Of a DNA stretch of 64,000 bases, positions 1-7,532 are shown piece after piece (position 1 is the stretch's first letter; every line of letters starts with the position of its first letter). Origin of the DNA: Alistipes sp. (GTDB lineage Bacteria > Bacteroidota > Bacteroidia > Bacteroidales > Rikenellaceae). The position numbers were made by a program, and so were the translations under genes. The stretch covers positions 1-64,000 of the forward strand of contig JAHHQM010000007.1 in NCBI GenBank assembly GCA_020026395.1, written 5' to 3'. The notes below the pieces were generated by a model, which did not search any database, was not told the DNA's origin, and saw only the letters and a list, made by a program, of their open reading frames with translations.

Positions 1-66
1 GGGGGAAGAATCGGGGGCGGGGGAAATCATTCTCGGATTTTTTTCGTTCAGTTACTATTTTTTCTT

Positions 67-74
67 ACCTTTGT
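67..74 (+). promoter_or_regulatory. -7 promoter element of cdaA
   Basis: TACCTTTG matches the Bacteroidota -7 consensus TAnnTTTG exactly. No clear -33 TTG is visible upstream. It overlaps the TTG at 71 that would otherwise open the reading frame, so translation should start further downstream. Confidence 0.6.
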
Positions 75-157
75 GTGAAATTACGAGACTGCGTGCCTAT
101 GTTTCCGTTTTCGCGGAGGCGGACACCGTCGCGAAGCTTAATTTAAATGTTGTTGCT

Positions 158-961
158 ATGGGTTTCGTACCATTTACATTCATCGACTTTATCGACATGA
201 TCCTTGTGGCGTTGATCATGTTCTGGATCTATCGCATGACCAAGGGCACCAATGCTCCCTACATCCTTTCGGGAATCATCGCCATTTACCTGTTGTGGGT
301 GGTGGTGCGTGCACTGAACATGGAGCTGTTGTCGTCCATCCTCGGGCAGTTGATTTCGGTGGGTGCCATTGCGCTGATCATCGTCTTCCAACCCGAATTA
401 AGACGGTTCTTGCAGGTGATCGGTATGCGTCAGGAACGGTTCAATTTCATCATGCGCATCTTCTCGTCGGGTCACGATCGTCTGGTCGAGACCAACATCG
501 CACCCATCGTATTGGCGTGCAAGGAGATGGCTGAAACGAAGACCGGAGCGCTGATTGTCATGGGGTTGCAGAGCGACTTGAGGCTGATTGCCGAGGGCGG
601 TATTCTGCTCGATGCCAAGGTTTCGACACCGCTGATCAAGAATATTTTCTTCAAGAATGCCCCGTTGCACGACGGTGCGGCGATCATCGAGGGTGATCGC
701 ATCGTGGCCGCCAAATGTATTCTGCCCGTGACGCAGACCGACGTACCGAAGGAGTACGGAACGCGTCACCGTGCGGCGTTGGGTATGAGTGAAATTTCCG
801 ATGCCATCATCATCGTCGTATCGGAGGAGACGGGTTACATCTCGACGGCGCAGAACGGTATGTTGCGTCGCAACATCACCCCGCAGCAGTTGCGCGATAT
901 TCTTCAGAAGCATCTTTCGATGTCGTCGAGCAAGGGTCGCAAGAAAGAAGTGGAAAAATAG
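158..961 (+). CDS. cdaA: Diadenylate cyclase CdaA (c-di-AMP synthase)
   Basis: Condenses two ATP into the second messenger c-di-AMP at the inner membrane. The protein (267 aa from this start) has hydrophobic N-terminal membrane segments followed by the DAC domain. The catalytic DGA motif (HDGAAI) and the RHR motif (TRHRAALG) are both present, so it should be active. I chose ATG 158 because the frame-opening TTG at 71 lies inside a TAnnTTTG promoter element, and the membrane segment begins right after this Met. In many Bacteroidota folP and a YbbR-like gene lie close to cdaA; here both are 15 kb away in another operon. A hairpin terminator follows directly, so the gene is probably transcribed alone. 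Family assignment is secure; the start is an inference. Confidence 0.93.
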   Translation: MGFVPFTFIDFIDMILVALIMFWIYRMTKGTNAPYILSGIIAIYLLWVVVRALNMELLSSILGQLISVGAIALIIVFQPELRRFLQVIGMRQERFNFIMRIFSSGHDRLVETNIAPIVLACKEMAETKTGALIVMGLQSDLRLIAEGGILLDAKVSTPLIKNIFFKNAPLHDGAAIIEGDRIVAAKCILPVTQTDVPKEYGTRHRAALGMSEISDAIIIVVSEETGYISTAQNGMLRRNITPQQLRDILQKHLSMSSSKGRKKEVEK

Positions 962-988
962 AAATTTTAGCCAGTATATGTGTAAAAG

Positions 989-1017
989 CCGTTCGGAGCA
1001 ATCCGGACGGTTTTTTT
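989..1017 (+). terminator. Intrinsic terminator of cdaA
   Basis: CCGTTCGGA and TCCGGACGG form a 9-bp stem with one G-U pair around a 4-nt loop, followed by seven T. It lies 28 nt after the cdaA stop. Confidence 0.85.
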
Positions 1018-1457
1018 GTGTCTTGGTCGCTCGGGGAAGGGGGGCGGCAGATGTGTGTCTTGGGCGTGTGTACGCGGTCAGTGTCGGAAGGTGTGTGTCG
1101 GGTGTGACGCGGGCGGATGTGTCGGAAGAGATGTGGAAGAGGGGTGTGGGCGCTGGTAGAGGTGTTTTTGGTGGAGTGTGAATGAAGGGTAGATAGAGGC
1201 GATTTAAGGGCGTTAGGAGGGTGTATATAAATATAGGTATGGGCATAAAAAAGACCTGTAGCGGAAACTACAGGTCTTAAAATTTAGATCATTCGGGGAT
1301 GTGACCCGAACTTATTTGTCGGAACTACCTTTGCAATGCTTGCGGGGTGGAGGGTTCGGGAAAGAATTTTACAACTTCGGGACTTTATTGTTCGTCTCTT
1401 GCCTCCTTTTTCTTTGCGCCTCTCTCTGTACCCCTCGTCTCGGCTCCTTCGGGAAAA
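1018..1457. other. Intergenic region between cdaA and secG
   Basis: No gene is visible. Positions 1018-1240 are strongly G/T-rich on the plus strand. On the minus strand the region is the 3' tail of secG, about 180 nt between the secG stop and its terminator. It holds a perfect 6-bp TTCGGG/CCCGAA hairpin with a 7-nt loop (1291-1309). A TACCTTTG at 1326-1333 on the plus strand looks like a -7 element but has no -33 partner and would only make RNA antisense to secG. Confidence 0.6.
1246..1278 (-). terminator. Intrinsic terminator of the secG operon
   Basis: AAGACCTGTAG and CTACAGGTCTT form a perfect 11-bp stem around CGGAAA (1251-1278). Read on the minus strand the stem is followed by TTTTTATG, as expected for the operon ending in secG. 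Confidence 0.85.
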
Positions 1458-1823
1458 TTATTTCTGGGCGGGAGCTTCCTCTGCGGCGGGAGCCTCTGCG
1501 GGAACCTCTGCTTGAGGCATTGCGGTGGTGTTCTCGATGGTCTGCTCTTCGAGCATCTTGGCAGCCTCCTGAATGTTCGAGGTGTCACCCATAGTCGAGG
1601 GGCCCTTCATCGAAACGGTGGCTACGACGCACAATACGGCGATGGCGATGGCCATGGTCCAAGTGAACTTCTCCAGGAAATTCGTGGTCTCACGTACACC
1701 CATTACCTGGTTCGATGCACCGAAGTTTGCGGCCATACCGCTTTTGGGGTTCTGAACCAGAACAGCAAGGATGATCAATACGCTGGCAATGACAACCAAG
1801 GCTACACAAATGGTATATAACAT
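1458..1823 (-). CDS. secG: Preprotein translocase subunit SecG
   Basis: Small accessory subunit of the SecYEG channel in the inner membrane. The 121-aa protein has two hydrophobic segments (about residues 3-22 and 55-70) joined by the typical SecG loop (VQNPKSGMAANFG). The C-terminal 40 residues are an Ala/Glu/Pro-rich tail that ordinary SecG does not need. It is the last gene of the minus-strand run sigma-54 activator, lptE, TPR-like, secG, an order I recall as common in Bacteroidota. It lies 19 nt after the TPR-like gene, so cotranscription is likely. Confidence 0.93.
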   Translation of the reverse strand: MLYTICVALVVIASVLIILAVLVQNPKSGMAANFGASNQVMGVRETTNFLEKFTWTMAIAIAVLCVVATVSMKGPSTMGDTSNIQEAAKMLEEQTIENTTAMPQAEVPAEAPAAEEAPAQK

Positions 1824-1842
1824 ATCGTAAAAAATTTAATTA

Positions 1843-2349
1843 TTATTTTTTCTCTGCTTTGTCAATAAGTTCGGCAAAGTAAATACTTTTTTCGGGATTT
1901 AGCAAACTTAATTTGCGATAAATCGCAGTTGCTTTGTCGGAAAGCCCCTGACGGAGATAGATTTCGGCTAATTGCTCGGAAACCAGCTCTTCATCCTCTT
2001 CCAAATCGGGATCGAGTTGCACTTCGTTGGGGGTTGTTCCGTCGTCTTCTTCGGCCACGATGCGCAGGTCTTCCTCCTTCAGGAAACGATCGATGAGTTC
2101 CTCGTTGCTGATGTAACTCAACTGATCGATGTCGATACCCGTGGCCGCAAGGGTGCTTTCGTTCCGCCACGGCGCAAGAAGATTCAGACGCGGGTCTTCC
2201 GTACCCGTCCGTGCGCGAAGCATCGTACGCAACGGCAGAAACCATTCGTATTGCGTGATGAGCGCTTTGAGGGCATCGGACGTCGAGAGATCGACCGTCT
2301 CGGGAAAAAGCGCGACGGGGCGTGCGGTTGTTTTATGGATGGCGTTCAT
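1843..2349 (-). CDS. Small acidic TPR-like protein, function unknown
   Basis: A 168-aa protein without signal peptide or membrane segment. The middle is very acidic (EEDD and DPDLEEDEE stretches). The C-terminus (about 130-165) looks like a single helical hairpin of TPR type: QLAEIYLRQG, SDKATAIYRKL, LNPEKSIYFAELI. I chose ATG 2349, which falls 5 nt after the lptE stop; a longer in-frame start would overlap lptE heavily. It sits between lptE and secG in what looks like one operon. Probably a cytoplasmic scaffold protein; no specific function can be given. Confidence 0.75.
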   Translation of the reverse strand: MNAIHKTTARPVALFPETVDLSTSDALKALITQYEWFLPLRTMLRARTGTEDPRLNLLAPWRNESTLAATGIDIDQLSYISNEELIDRFLKEEDLRIVAEEDDGTTPNEVQLDPDLEEDEELVSEQLAEIYLRQGLSDKATAIYRKLSLLNPEKSIYFAELIDKAEKK

Positions 2350-2354
2350 TTCGA

Positions 2355-2867
2355 TTACCAGTTGGAGGCCGAAGCCTGGAAAATATCGGTGACCAGTTTG
2401 TCGACGATCTGCGGGATGAGCGTACCCTCGACTTCGGTCAGCAGTTTGGTCGATTCGTAATCTTCGTAGGCCGTGAAGGTCTTGTTCTGCCACGAGGCTT
2501 TCTCGTCGACGGCATTCGTGAAACGGACGCGCACGGTGATCGTCAGTCGGTTCAACAGGGCGAAGTCGTCCGACGAAACCGAAGCGGTGGTCGAGGTGTA
2601 GTTCACAATTTCACCTTCAAAGGCGAAATCTCCGCCCTCGTCGACCTGCGTCAGGCGTGTACGGCGCGTGAACATATCGACAAGCGCCTCGGTGAGCGTG
2701 GTACTCAGAATCGGGGAGACCATCGTGGCGTTGTTCGGGAAGTAGGCCACCGAGAAGGTCTTGGCGGCGGGAGGAATCGACGCTCCCGACAACGAATATT
2801 TGATGGCAACGCCACACCCCGTCAGAAACAGGACGCAAAGCGTGGCTATGATGATGCGAATCTTCAA
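2355..2867 (-). CDS. lptE: LptE-like LPS-assembly lipoprotein
   Basis: LptE plugs the LptD barrel and helps deliver lipopolysaccharide to the outer leaflet. The 170-aa protein has a signal peptide with a lipobox (LFLTGC, Cys at about residue 18), followed by the GVAIKYSLSGASIPP region typical of Bacteroidota LptE-like proteins and an alternating beta/alpha pattern. Length fits the family. It lies 31 nt after the sigma-54 activator gene and is followed by the TPR-like gene and secG. Divergence from proteobacterial LptE is large, so the name rests on signature, lipobox and context. Confidence 0.8.
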   Translation of the reverse strand: MKIRIIIATLCVLFLTGCGVAIKYSLSGASIPPAAKTFSVAYFPNNATMVSPILSTTLTEALVDMFTRRTRLTQVDEGGDFAFEGEIVNYTSTTASVSSDDFALLNRLTITVRVRFTNAVDEKASWQNKTFTAYEDYESTKLLTEVEGTLIPQIVDKLVTDIFQASASNW

Positions 2868-2898
2868 TTTGATGAATTTATTTGGGGTTAAACGTGTG

Positions 2899-4149
2899 TC
2901 AATATTCCTCGATGCCCAGCTCCTTGATCTTGCGGTAGAGCGTGCGTTCGGACATGAAGAGCTCGGCGGCGGTCTCCTTGCGGCGGCCGTTGTTGTGTTG
3001 CAGGGCGCGGATGATCTGCTCGCGCTGCACGTCGGCCTTCGTTTTTTCGTGGGGCTGCTCGTCGGTCACATCCTCGCTCTCGGCATAAACCGGATCGCTT
3101 GCATAGGCCGGAGTGCCGCCTCCGTAATCGGACGGAACGGGCATATAGGCGCCTTTGTGGGGCGAGGAAGTCAACAGTGCCTTGATGTCGTGCGGGGCTT
3201 CCTGATGACGGATTCCGGCGCTCTGCATCAGCTCGGTCATCATACGTTTCAGGTCGTTGATGTCGGAACGCATGTCGAAAAGCACCTTGTAGAGCAGTTC
3301 GCGTTCCGTAGACATATCGTCGCTGTCGGTACGCGGGTGCGAAGCCATCGGTGCGGCCGAATTCCCCGCCGTCGGCAGATAGCGGGAGAGAATTTCGGAG
3401 GTGATGACGCGGCTCTGCTCGATGGCCGAAATCTGCTCGGCGACGTTCTTCAACTGGCGGATGTTGCCCTTCCAGTAGTAGTTCTTCAAGAGAATGCGGG
3501 CATCGTTGTCGAGCGAAATCGAGGGCATGCGGTAGCGGGTGGCTACATCGGATGCGAATTTGCGGAACAGGAGCGGAATATCGTCGGGGCGTTCGCGGAG
3601 TGCCGGTACGGAGATGGGCACGGTGGCCAGTCGGTAGAATAAATCCTCGCGGAACTTACCCTCGGCGATGGCCTCCTGAAGATTGGTGTTGGTGGCCGCC
3701 ACGACACGGACATCGGTCTTTTGTACCTTCGACGAGCCGACACGGATAAATTCGCCCGTTTGCAGGACGCGCAGCAGGCGTGCCTGGGTCGGAAGGGGCA
3801 GCTCGGCCACCTCATCCAGGAAGATCGTGCCTTTGTCGGCCTCCTCGAAGTAACCTTTGCGGCTGTCCACGGCACCCGTGAACGCGCCTTTCTCGTGGCC
3901 GAAGAGTTCCGAGTCGATCGTGCCTTCAGGAATCGCCGCACAGTTCACGGCGATGTATTTGTTGTGCTTGCGTGCCGAATAGGCGTGGATGACCTGCGGA
4001 AAAAATTCCTTGCCCACGCCGCTCTCGCCCGTGACGAGTACCGTCAGGTCGGTCGGCGCAACGCGCAGGGCAACCTCCAGCGCCCGATCCAGAAGATCCG
4101 ACGTGCCGATGATGCCGAAGCGTTGTTTTACACTGAGTATCTGATCCAT
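2899..4149 (-). CDS. Sigma-54-dependent transcriptional activator without receiver domain
   Basis: AAA+ enhancer-binding activator that remodels RNA polymerase carrying RpoN. In the 416-aa protein the Walker A GESGVGKE is at about 41-48, the sigma-54 contact loop GAFTGA at 88-93 and Walker B GTIFLDEV at 107-114. An R-finger region (FREDLFYRL) follows, and a Fis-type helix-turn-helix ends the protein (about 375-412). The AAA+ domain starts almost at residue 10, so there is no receiver, GAF or PAS sensor domain. A Pro/Asp-rich linker of about 100 residues joins AAA+ and DNA-binding parts. It leads the lptE/secG cluster, suggesting a link to envelope maintenance. Its input signal cannot be deduced. 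Confidence 0.92.
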   Translation of the reverse strand: MDQILSVKQRFGIIGTSDLLDRALEVALRVAPTDLTVLVTGESGVGKEFFPQVIHAYSARKHNKYIAVNCAAIPEGTIDSELFGHEKGAFTGAVDSRKGYFEEADKGTIFLDEVAELPLPTQARLLRVLQTGEFIRVGSSKVQKTDVRVVAATNTNLQEAIAEGKFREDLFYRLATVPISVPALRERPDDIPLLFRKFASDVATRYRMPSISLDNDARILLKNYYWKGNIRQLKNVAEQISAIEQSRVITSEILSRYLPTAGNSAAPMASHPRTDSDDMSTERELLYKVLFDMRSDINDLKRMMTELMQSAGIRHQEAPHDIKALLTSSPHKGAYMPVPSDYGGGTPAYASDPVYAESEDVTDEQPHEKTKADVQREQIIRALQHNNGRRKETAAELFMSERTLYRKIKELGIEEY

Positions 4150-4173
4150 GGTGTGTTTGCTTAAAAAGAAATG

Positions 4174-4959
4174 CTATTCCGCCTTGTCGATCGGACGTTC
4201 GTAATTCATCGATACGGCGTCTTCCTCCCCGTTCATTGTCGAAACGTAGTGTCCGAAAAGAATGGCTCCCACGGCCAGAAGAATGGCAATGATCGCCACA
4301 AACAGGAATTTGTCCATGTGACGACCCTGCGAGGGCTGGTTGTACTCGTAGGCATCGGTCGTCTTGTGGGGACGGCGGTATTGCAGACCGCGCACATAGG
4401 CGGCGGGATTCATCTTCGGGGATTTCGAGATGGCGGGTTCTTCCTCTTCGGGCTCCTCCTTCGTCGGGGTCTCCTTTACGGGCGTCTCCTTCACGGGTTC
4501 GGGGGTGGCGGGAGCGGGTTCCGATGCGGGTGTCGGGACTTCCTTCTTTGGGAGAGCGTTGTTGGCGAGGTCGGCCGCATGAGGTCCCTCTTCGGTCAGG
4601 GGGCGGGGTGCGGGTTCGTGGTGCTCGTCGGGAAGAGACAGCGTGTCGGGATCATAGTGGAAGGCGATCGTGTTGTTGGGTCCCAGCGAGAGGACACCCA
4701 CGCCGCCTACGGGGAAATTGGTGCCGTGCTTGATGTTGTGACGCACCGAGAATACAAAGCGGTCGATCTGGGCGGCGGCTTCCAGATCGTTGAGTCCTTC
4801 CTCCTGACACAGCAACGTGTGCAGCACGCCGTCGTCCTGCTTCATAAATTCGGAAAAAACGATTACGCCGTCGGTCTGTTTGACCAGGAATGCACCCAGT
4901 TTGGGGACGACCAATCGTCTGTGCGACTCCAGATATTTTGAAATTACAGCATCTATCAC
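4174..4959 (-). CDS. HU-CCDC81-like protein with single C-terminal membrane anchor
   Basis: The 261-aa protein starts with an HU-like module (about 1-105: a helical start, VVPKLGAFLVKQ, then a helical bundle and GVGVLSLGPNNTIAF), as in the HU-CCDC81 proteins of Bacteroidota. A Pro/Glu/Lys-rich linker follows (about 110-210), then one hydrophobic segment (about 218-236) and a short 25-residue tail. With no signal peptide, the HU-like part should face the cytoplasm. Relatives usually end in a SPOR domain outside the membrane; none is present here. The likely role is membrane-associated DNA or peptidoglycan organisation, which is inference. It has its own promoter upstream and lies 24 nt before the sigma-54 activator gene. 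Confidence 0.75.
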   Translation of the reverse strand: MIDAVISKYLESHRRLVVPKLGAFLVKQTDGVIVFSEFMKQDDGVLHTLLCQEEGLNDLEAAAQIDRFVFSVRHNIKHGTNFPVGGVGVLSLGPNNTIAFHYDPDTLSLPDEHHEPAPRPLTEEGPHAADLANNALPKKEVPTPASEPAPATPEPVKETPVKETPTKEEPEEEEPAISKSPKMNPAAYVRGLQYRRPHKTTDAYEYNQPSQGRHMDKFLFVAIIAILLAVGAILFGHYVSTMNGEEDAVSMNYERPIDKAE

Positions 4960-4991
4960 TTTGAGAAAAAACTTTGCGGATTAAATCGCTT

Positions 4992-5023
4992 CAAAATTAC
5001 TTTTTTTTGGGCAAAAAACCAAA
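4992..5023 (-). promoter_or_regulatory. Promoter of the HU-like/sigma-54/lptE/secG run
   Basis: Read on the minus strand: TTTG (5023-5020), 20-nt spacer, TAATTTTG (4999-4992), a good match to the Bacteroidota promoter. The start codon at 4959 lies 33 nt downstream. Confidence 0.7.
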
Positions 5024-5058
5024 ATATATACCTCTTTTCCAAAATAATCGGACAAAGA

Positions 5059-5090
5059 GTTGGCCATCCGAAAAATAATTGCCTACTTTG
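5059..5090 (+). promoter_or_regulatory. Probable promoter of the decarboxylase gene
   Basis: GTTG at 5059-5062 and the -7 TTTG at 5087-5090 (CTACTTTG) are separated by 24 nt, the same spacing as the gyrA, secDF-downstream and rmlC promoters here. The TA part of the -7 box is degenerate. Transcription from here would give a leader of about 85 nt containing the 5108-5161 hairpin. Confidence 0.5.
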
Positions 5091-5107
5091 CATTCCGAAT
5101 TTTTACA

Positions 5108-5161
5108 AAATCCGGCCGAGTTACATTGTCGCTTCCGAGACGATGTAGTTTTGTCGGATTT
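5108..5161 (+). promoter_or_regulatory. Large leader hairpin before the decarboxylase gene
   Basis: Positions 5108-5132 pair with 5137-5161 around a TTCC loop. Of 25 positions 23 pair, with mismatches only at 5117/5152 and 5131/5138. The outer stem is AAATCCG/CGGATTT. At least five pairs (5115/5154, 5118/5151, 5120/5149, 5121/5148, 5127/5142) are G-U on the plus strand; these would be A-C mismatches in minus-strand RNA. No T-run follows, so it is not a terminator. It ends 22 nt before the ATG. A TAGTTTTG inside its 3' arm (5146-5153) is an alternative -7 element. Confidence 0.65.
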
Positions 5162-5183
5162 AATCACGCGTAGTTGACCCAAG

Positions 5184-6578
5184 ATGAAAGACAAGTACAT
5201 TGATCTGATCGAACAGTCGTTCGATTTCCCGCAAGACGAGTTCTCCGTTGAAGACAACGAACTGAATTTTCACGACATTCCGCTCATGGAGTTGATCAAA
5301 CAGTACGGAACTCCGCTCAAAATCACTTATCTGCCGAAGATCTCCCAGCAGATCAACCGCGCCAAACGTATGTTCAACGTGGCGATGGCAAAAGTCGATT
5401 ACAAGGGCTCTTACAACTATTGTTATTGTACCAAGTCGAGCCATTTCTCGTTTGTGCTGGAGGAGGCCATGAAGAACGACATTCACCTCGAAACCTCGTC
5501 GGCCTATGACATCCACATCATCAACGCGCTCTACGACAGCGGAGTGATCGACAAGGACCGCTTCATCATCTGCAACGGTTTCAAGCGTCCGCAGTATGTG
5601 GAGAACATCGCCCAGCTGGTGCACGACGGCTTCGAAAACACGATTCCGATCCTCGACAACAAGGAGGAGCTGGATCTGCTGGAAAATGCCGTGAACAAGA
5701 AGTGCAAGATCGGTATCCGTATCGCCAGTGAGGAGGAACCCAAGTTCGAGTTCTATACCTCGCGACTGGGTATCCGTTACAACGACATCGTCGAGTTCTA
5801 CAAGAACCGCATCAAGAACAACAAGAAATTCCAGCTCAAGATGCTGCATTTCTTCATCAATACGGGTATCAAGGATACGGCCTACTATTGGAACGAGTTG
5901 TCGAAGTGTATGAACGTATATTGCGAGTTGAAGAAGATCTGCCCCGATCTGGACAGCCTGGACATCGGCGGCGGTTTCCCGATCAAGAACTCGCTGAACT
6001 TCGAGTACGACTACGAATACATGACCGAGGAGATCGTGGCGCAGATTCAGGGTATCTGCCAGCGTAACGGCGTCGAGGAACCCAACATCTTCACCGAGTT
6101 CGGTTCGTTTACGGTGGGTGAGAGCGGGGCGACGCTTTACTCGATCGTCAATCAGAAGCAGCAGAACGACCGCGAGAACTGGTACATGATCGACTCGTCG
6201 TTCATCACGACCCTGCCCGATACGTGGGGCATCAACCAGCGCTACATCATGCTGGCGATCAACAACTGGGACAAGGCTTATCAGCGTGTGCTGTTGGGCG
6301 GTCTGACGTGCGACTCGGAGGATTTCTACAACTCGGAATGTCACACCAACGCCATCTTCCTGCCGAAGCTGGAGCCGGGCAATACGCAGTACATCGGATT
6401 CTTCCACACGGGCGCTTATCAGGAGTCGCTCGGCGGTTTTGGCGGTATCCAGCACTGCCTGATCCCCGCACCGAAGCACATCATCATCGACCGCGACAAG
6501 TCCGACAACGAGTATTACACCCGTTTGTTTGCCAAGGAGCAGTCGTATCGTTCGATGTTGCGTATCCTGGGTTATTAA
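5184..6578 (+). CDS. PLP-dependent arginine-type decarboxylase (fold type III)
   Basis: Member of the Orn/DAP/Arg decarboxylase 2 family and close to the roughly 465-aa proteins annotated as arginine decarboxylase in Bacteroidota; it probably feeds polyamine synthesis. The PLP lysine should be K84 in YCTKSSHF. A glycine-rich phosphate-binding loop (DIGGGFP) lies near residue 260, and the C-terminal LTCDSEDF supplies the Cys-Asp pair that completes the active site of the partner subunit. The length of 464 aa fits this short form; the classical SpeA is much longer. Substrate (arginine, or carboxynorspermidine as in NspC) cannot be proven from sequence. The gene stands alone, with a structured leader and its own terminator. 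Confidence 0.85.
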   Translation: MKDKYIDLIEQSFDFPQDEFSVEDNELNFHDIPLMELIKQYGTPLKITYLPKISQQINRAKRMFNVAMAKVDYKGSYNYCYCTKSSHFSFVLEEAMKNDIHLETSSAYDIHIINALYDSGVIDKDRFIICNGFKRPQYVENIAQLVHDGFENTIPILDNKEELDLLENAVNKKCKIGIRIASEEEPKFEFYTSRLGIRYNDIVEFYKNRIKNNKKFQLKMLHFFINTGIKDTAYYWNELSKCMNVYCELKKICPDLDSLDIGGGFPIKNSLNFEYDYEYMTEEIVAQIQGICQRNGVEEPNIFTEFGSFTVGESGATLYSIVNQKQQNDRENWYMIDSSFITTLPDTWGINQRYIMLAINNWDKAYQRVLLGGLTCDSEDFYNSECHTNAIFLPKLEPGNTQYIGFFHTGAYQESLGGFGGIQHCLIPAPKHIIIDRDKSDNEYYTRLFAKEQSYRSMLRILGY

Positions 6579-6614
6579 TCAGACCTCTTACGCGGGCGTC
6601 GCTTATATAATATG

Positions 6615-6648
6615 ATCCGAAGCGGAGTGATCCGTTTCGGATTTTTTT
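6615..6648 (+). terminator. Intrinsic terminator of the decarboxylase gene
   Basis: ATCCGAAGCGGA pairs with TCCGTTTCGGAT (12 bp, one G-U) around GTGA, followed by a T-run. Confidence 0.88.
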
Positions 6649-6813
6649 GCGGCGGGGTGGGGCACGGGGTGAAAAGACGCTGGTCGTTTCGGGCTGAAGC
6701 GGGCATTTTGAGAAAAATCCGACTCGGTCGGATGGGGTGCTCGGGGGTTGATCGGGCGAAGACGGATTGGTTAAGGGATGGGACGATTTTCGGCCGATCT
6801 TCCGAAAAAGGCA

Positions 6814-6855
6814 TAAAAAGAACCGGGGCGTCCTTTTTTTCGGGGCACTCCGGTT
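6814..6855 (-). terminator. Intrinsic terminator of the OmpH-like gene
   Basis: Arms 6821-6830 and 6846-6855 pair with one mismatch. On the minus strand the hairpin is followed by CTTTTTA. Confidence 0.7.
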
Positions 6856-6881
6856 GTGGGGAATTTTGTTCCGAAGAGGAA

Positions 6882-7472
6882 CTATTTCTCGGCGGCCTTG
6901 TCTTTGGCGTAGAGTTCGTTCACCTTCTGAAGCACGACGTTCGTCAGATCGAGCAGCGAATCGGCGTCGATGAGTACCGATGCGTTGAAGATCATCTTGT
7001 AGCGCTTGTCGGCGTTGATCTCGCGGACGGCACGTGCCAAAAGATCCTGGGCGCGGTTCGTGAAGACCATGTTCTCCTCCTCAAGCGTCTTACCCTCGGT
7101 CTGAACACGGTTCTGAAGTGCGGCCATGCGCTGCTCGAGGCTCTTCTGCTTGTTCTGCGCGTCGAGCGTCGTCATCAGACCCTTCTGGTATTTCTCCTGC
7201 AACTGGGCAGCTTCGGCCTGAAGGTTCTGCTCGCGCTGAGCCCAGCTCTGCTGCGTCTTCTGCGTCTTTTCCTGGAGGGGAGCACCTTCCTTGAGGTAAA
7301 GGTCGCTCTGAGCCAGGACGGCTTCAACCTGAATGTAGGCCAAATCCGACACCTCGGTCTTGACGGTGGTCGTCTGTGCCTGCTGAGGTGCTGCTGCGCC
7401 TGCGTTCGACTGCGATTGGCATGCGGTCATGAGAAGCGCGGCGGCAATGGCCGGGAAAAGAATTTTTTTCAT
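6882..7472 (-). CDS. OmpH/Skp-family periplasmic chaperone-like lipoprotein
   Basis: Skp/OmpH proteins hold unfolded outer-membrane proteins in the periplasm. The 196-aa protein has a signal peptide ending in a lipobox (LLMTAC, Cys about 18), a low-complexity Ala/Gln/Thr stretch (20-40), a long coiled-coil region (about 60-150, rich in Gln/Glu/Lys with heptad-like Leu spacing) and the closing strand-helix of the family (RYKMIFNASVLIDADSLLDLTNVVLQKVNE). A lipid anchor is unusual for soluble Skp but common among Bacteroidota OmpH-like proteins. Transcribed alone and divergent from ruvA. Confidence 0.85.
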   Translation of the reverse strand: MKKILFPAIAAALLMTACQSQSNAGAAAPQQAQTTTVKTEVSDLAYIQVEAVLAQSDLYLKEGAPLQEKTQKTQQSWAQREQNLQAEAAQLQEKYQKGLMTTLDAQNKQKSLEQRMAALQNRVQTEGKTLEEENMVFTNRAQDLLARAVREINADKRYKMIFNASVLIDADSLLDLTNVVLQKVNELYAKDKAAEK

Positions 7473-7512
7473 CTTTATATACGTTTTAGTTAATTATTTT
7501 CGTTTGGAGATA

Positions 7513-7520
7513 CAAAGGTA
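7513..7520 (-). promoter_or_regulatory. -7 element of the OmpH-like gene
   Basis: Minus-strand TACCTTTG, exact TAnnTTTG, 41 nt before the start codon. It lies back to back with the ruvA -7 element, 12 bp apart, so the two promoters share their upstream DNA. Confidence 0.6.
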
Positions 7521-7532
7521 GAAAAAAATCTT

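Larger units (their letters stand above)
6579..6881. other. Intergenic region with two facing terminators
   Basis: Contains the plus-strand terminator of the decarboxylase gene and the minus-strand terminator of the OmpH-like gene. Between them lies about 165 nt of G-rich sequence with a small CCGACTCGGTCGG inverted repeat near 6719. No gene or RNA is recognised. Confidence 0.6.

Noticed and set aside
71..157. N-terminal extension of CdaA from the TTG at 71.
   Set aside because: The TTG is part of an exact -7 promoter element. The same reasoning removes long starts for secDF (11946), gyrA (45744), plsC (34269) and the FKBP-like gene (8741).
1291..1309. TTCGGG/CCCGAA hairpin that resembles a tRNA T-arm on the minus strand.
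   Set aside because: No acceptor, D-arm or anticodon stem can be built around it, and the loop lacks the TTCRANY pattern.
1326..1333. TACCTTTG as a promoter of an antisense RNA to secG.
   Set aside because: No -33 TTG at 23-24 nt, no conserved ORF downstream, and the frame at 1347-1820 is a shadow of secG.
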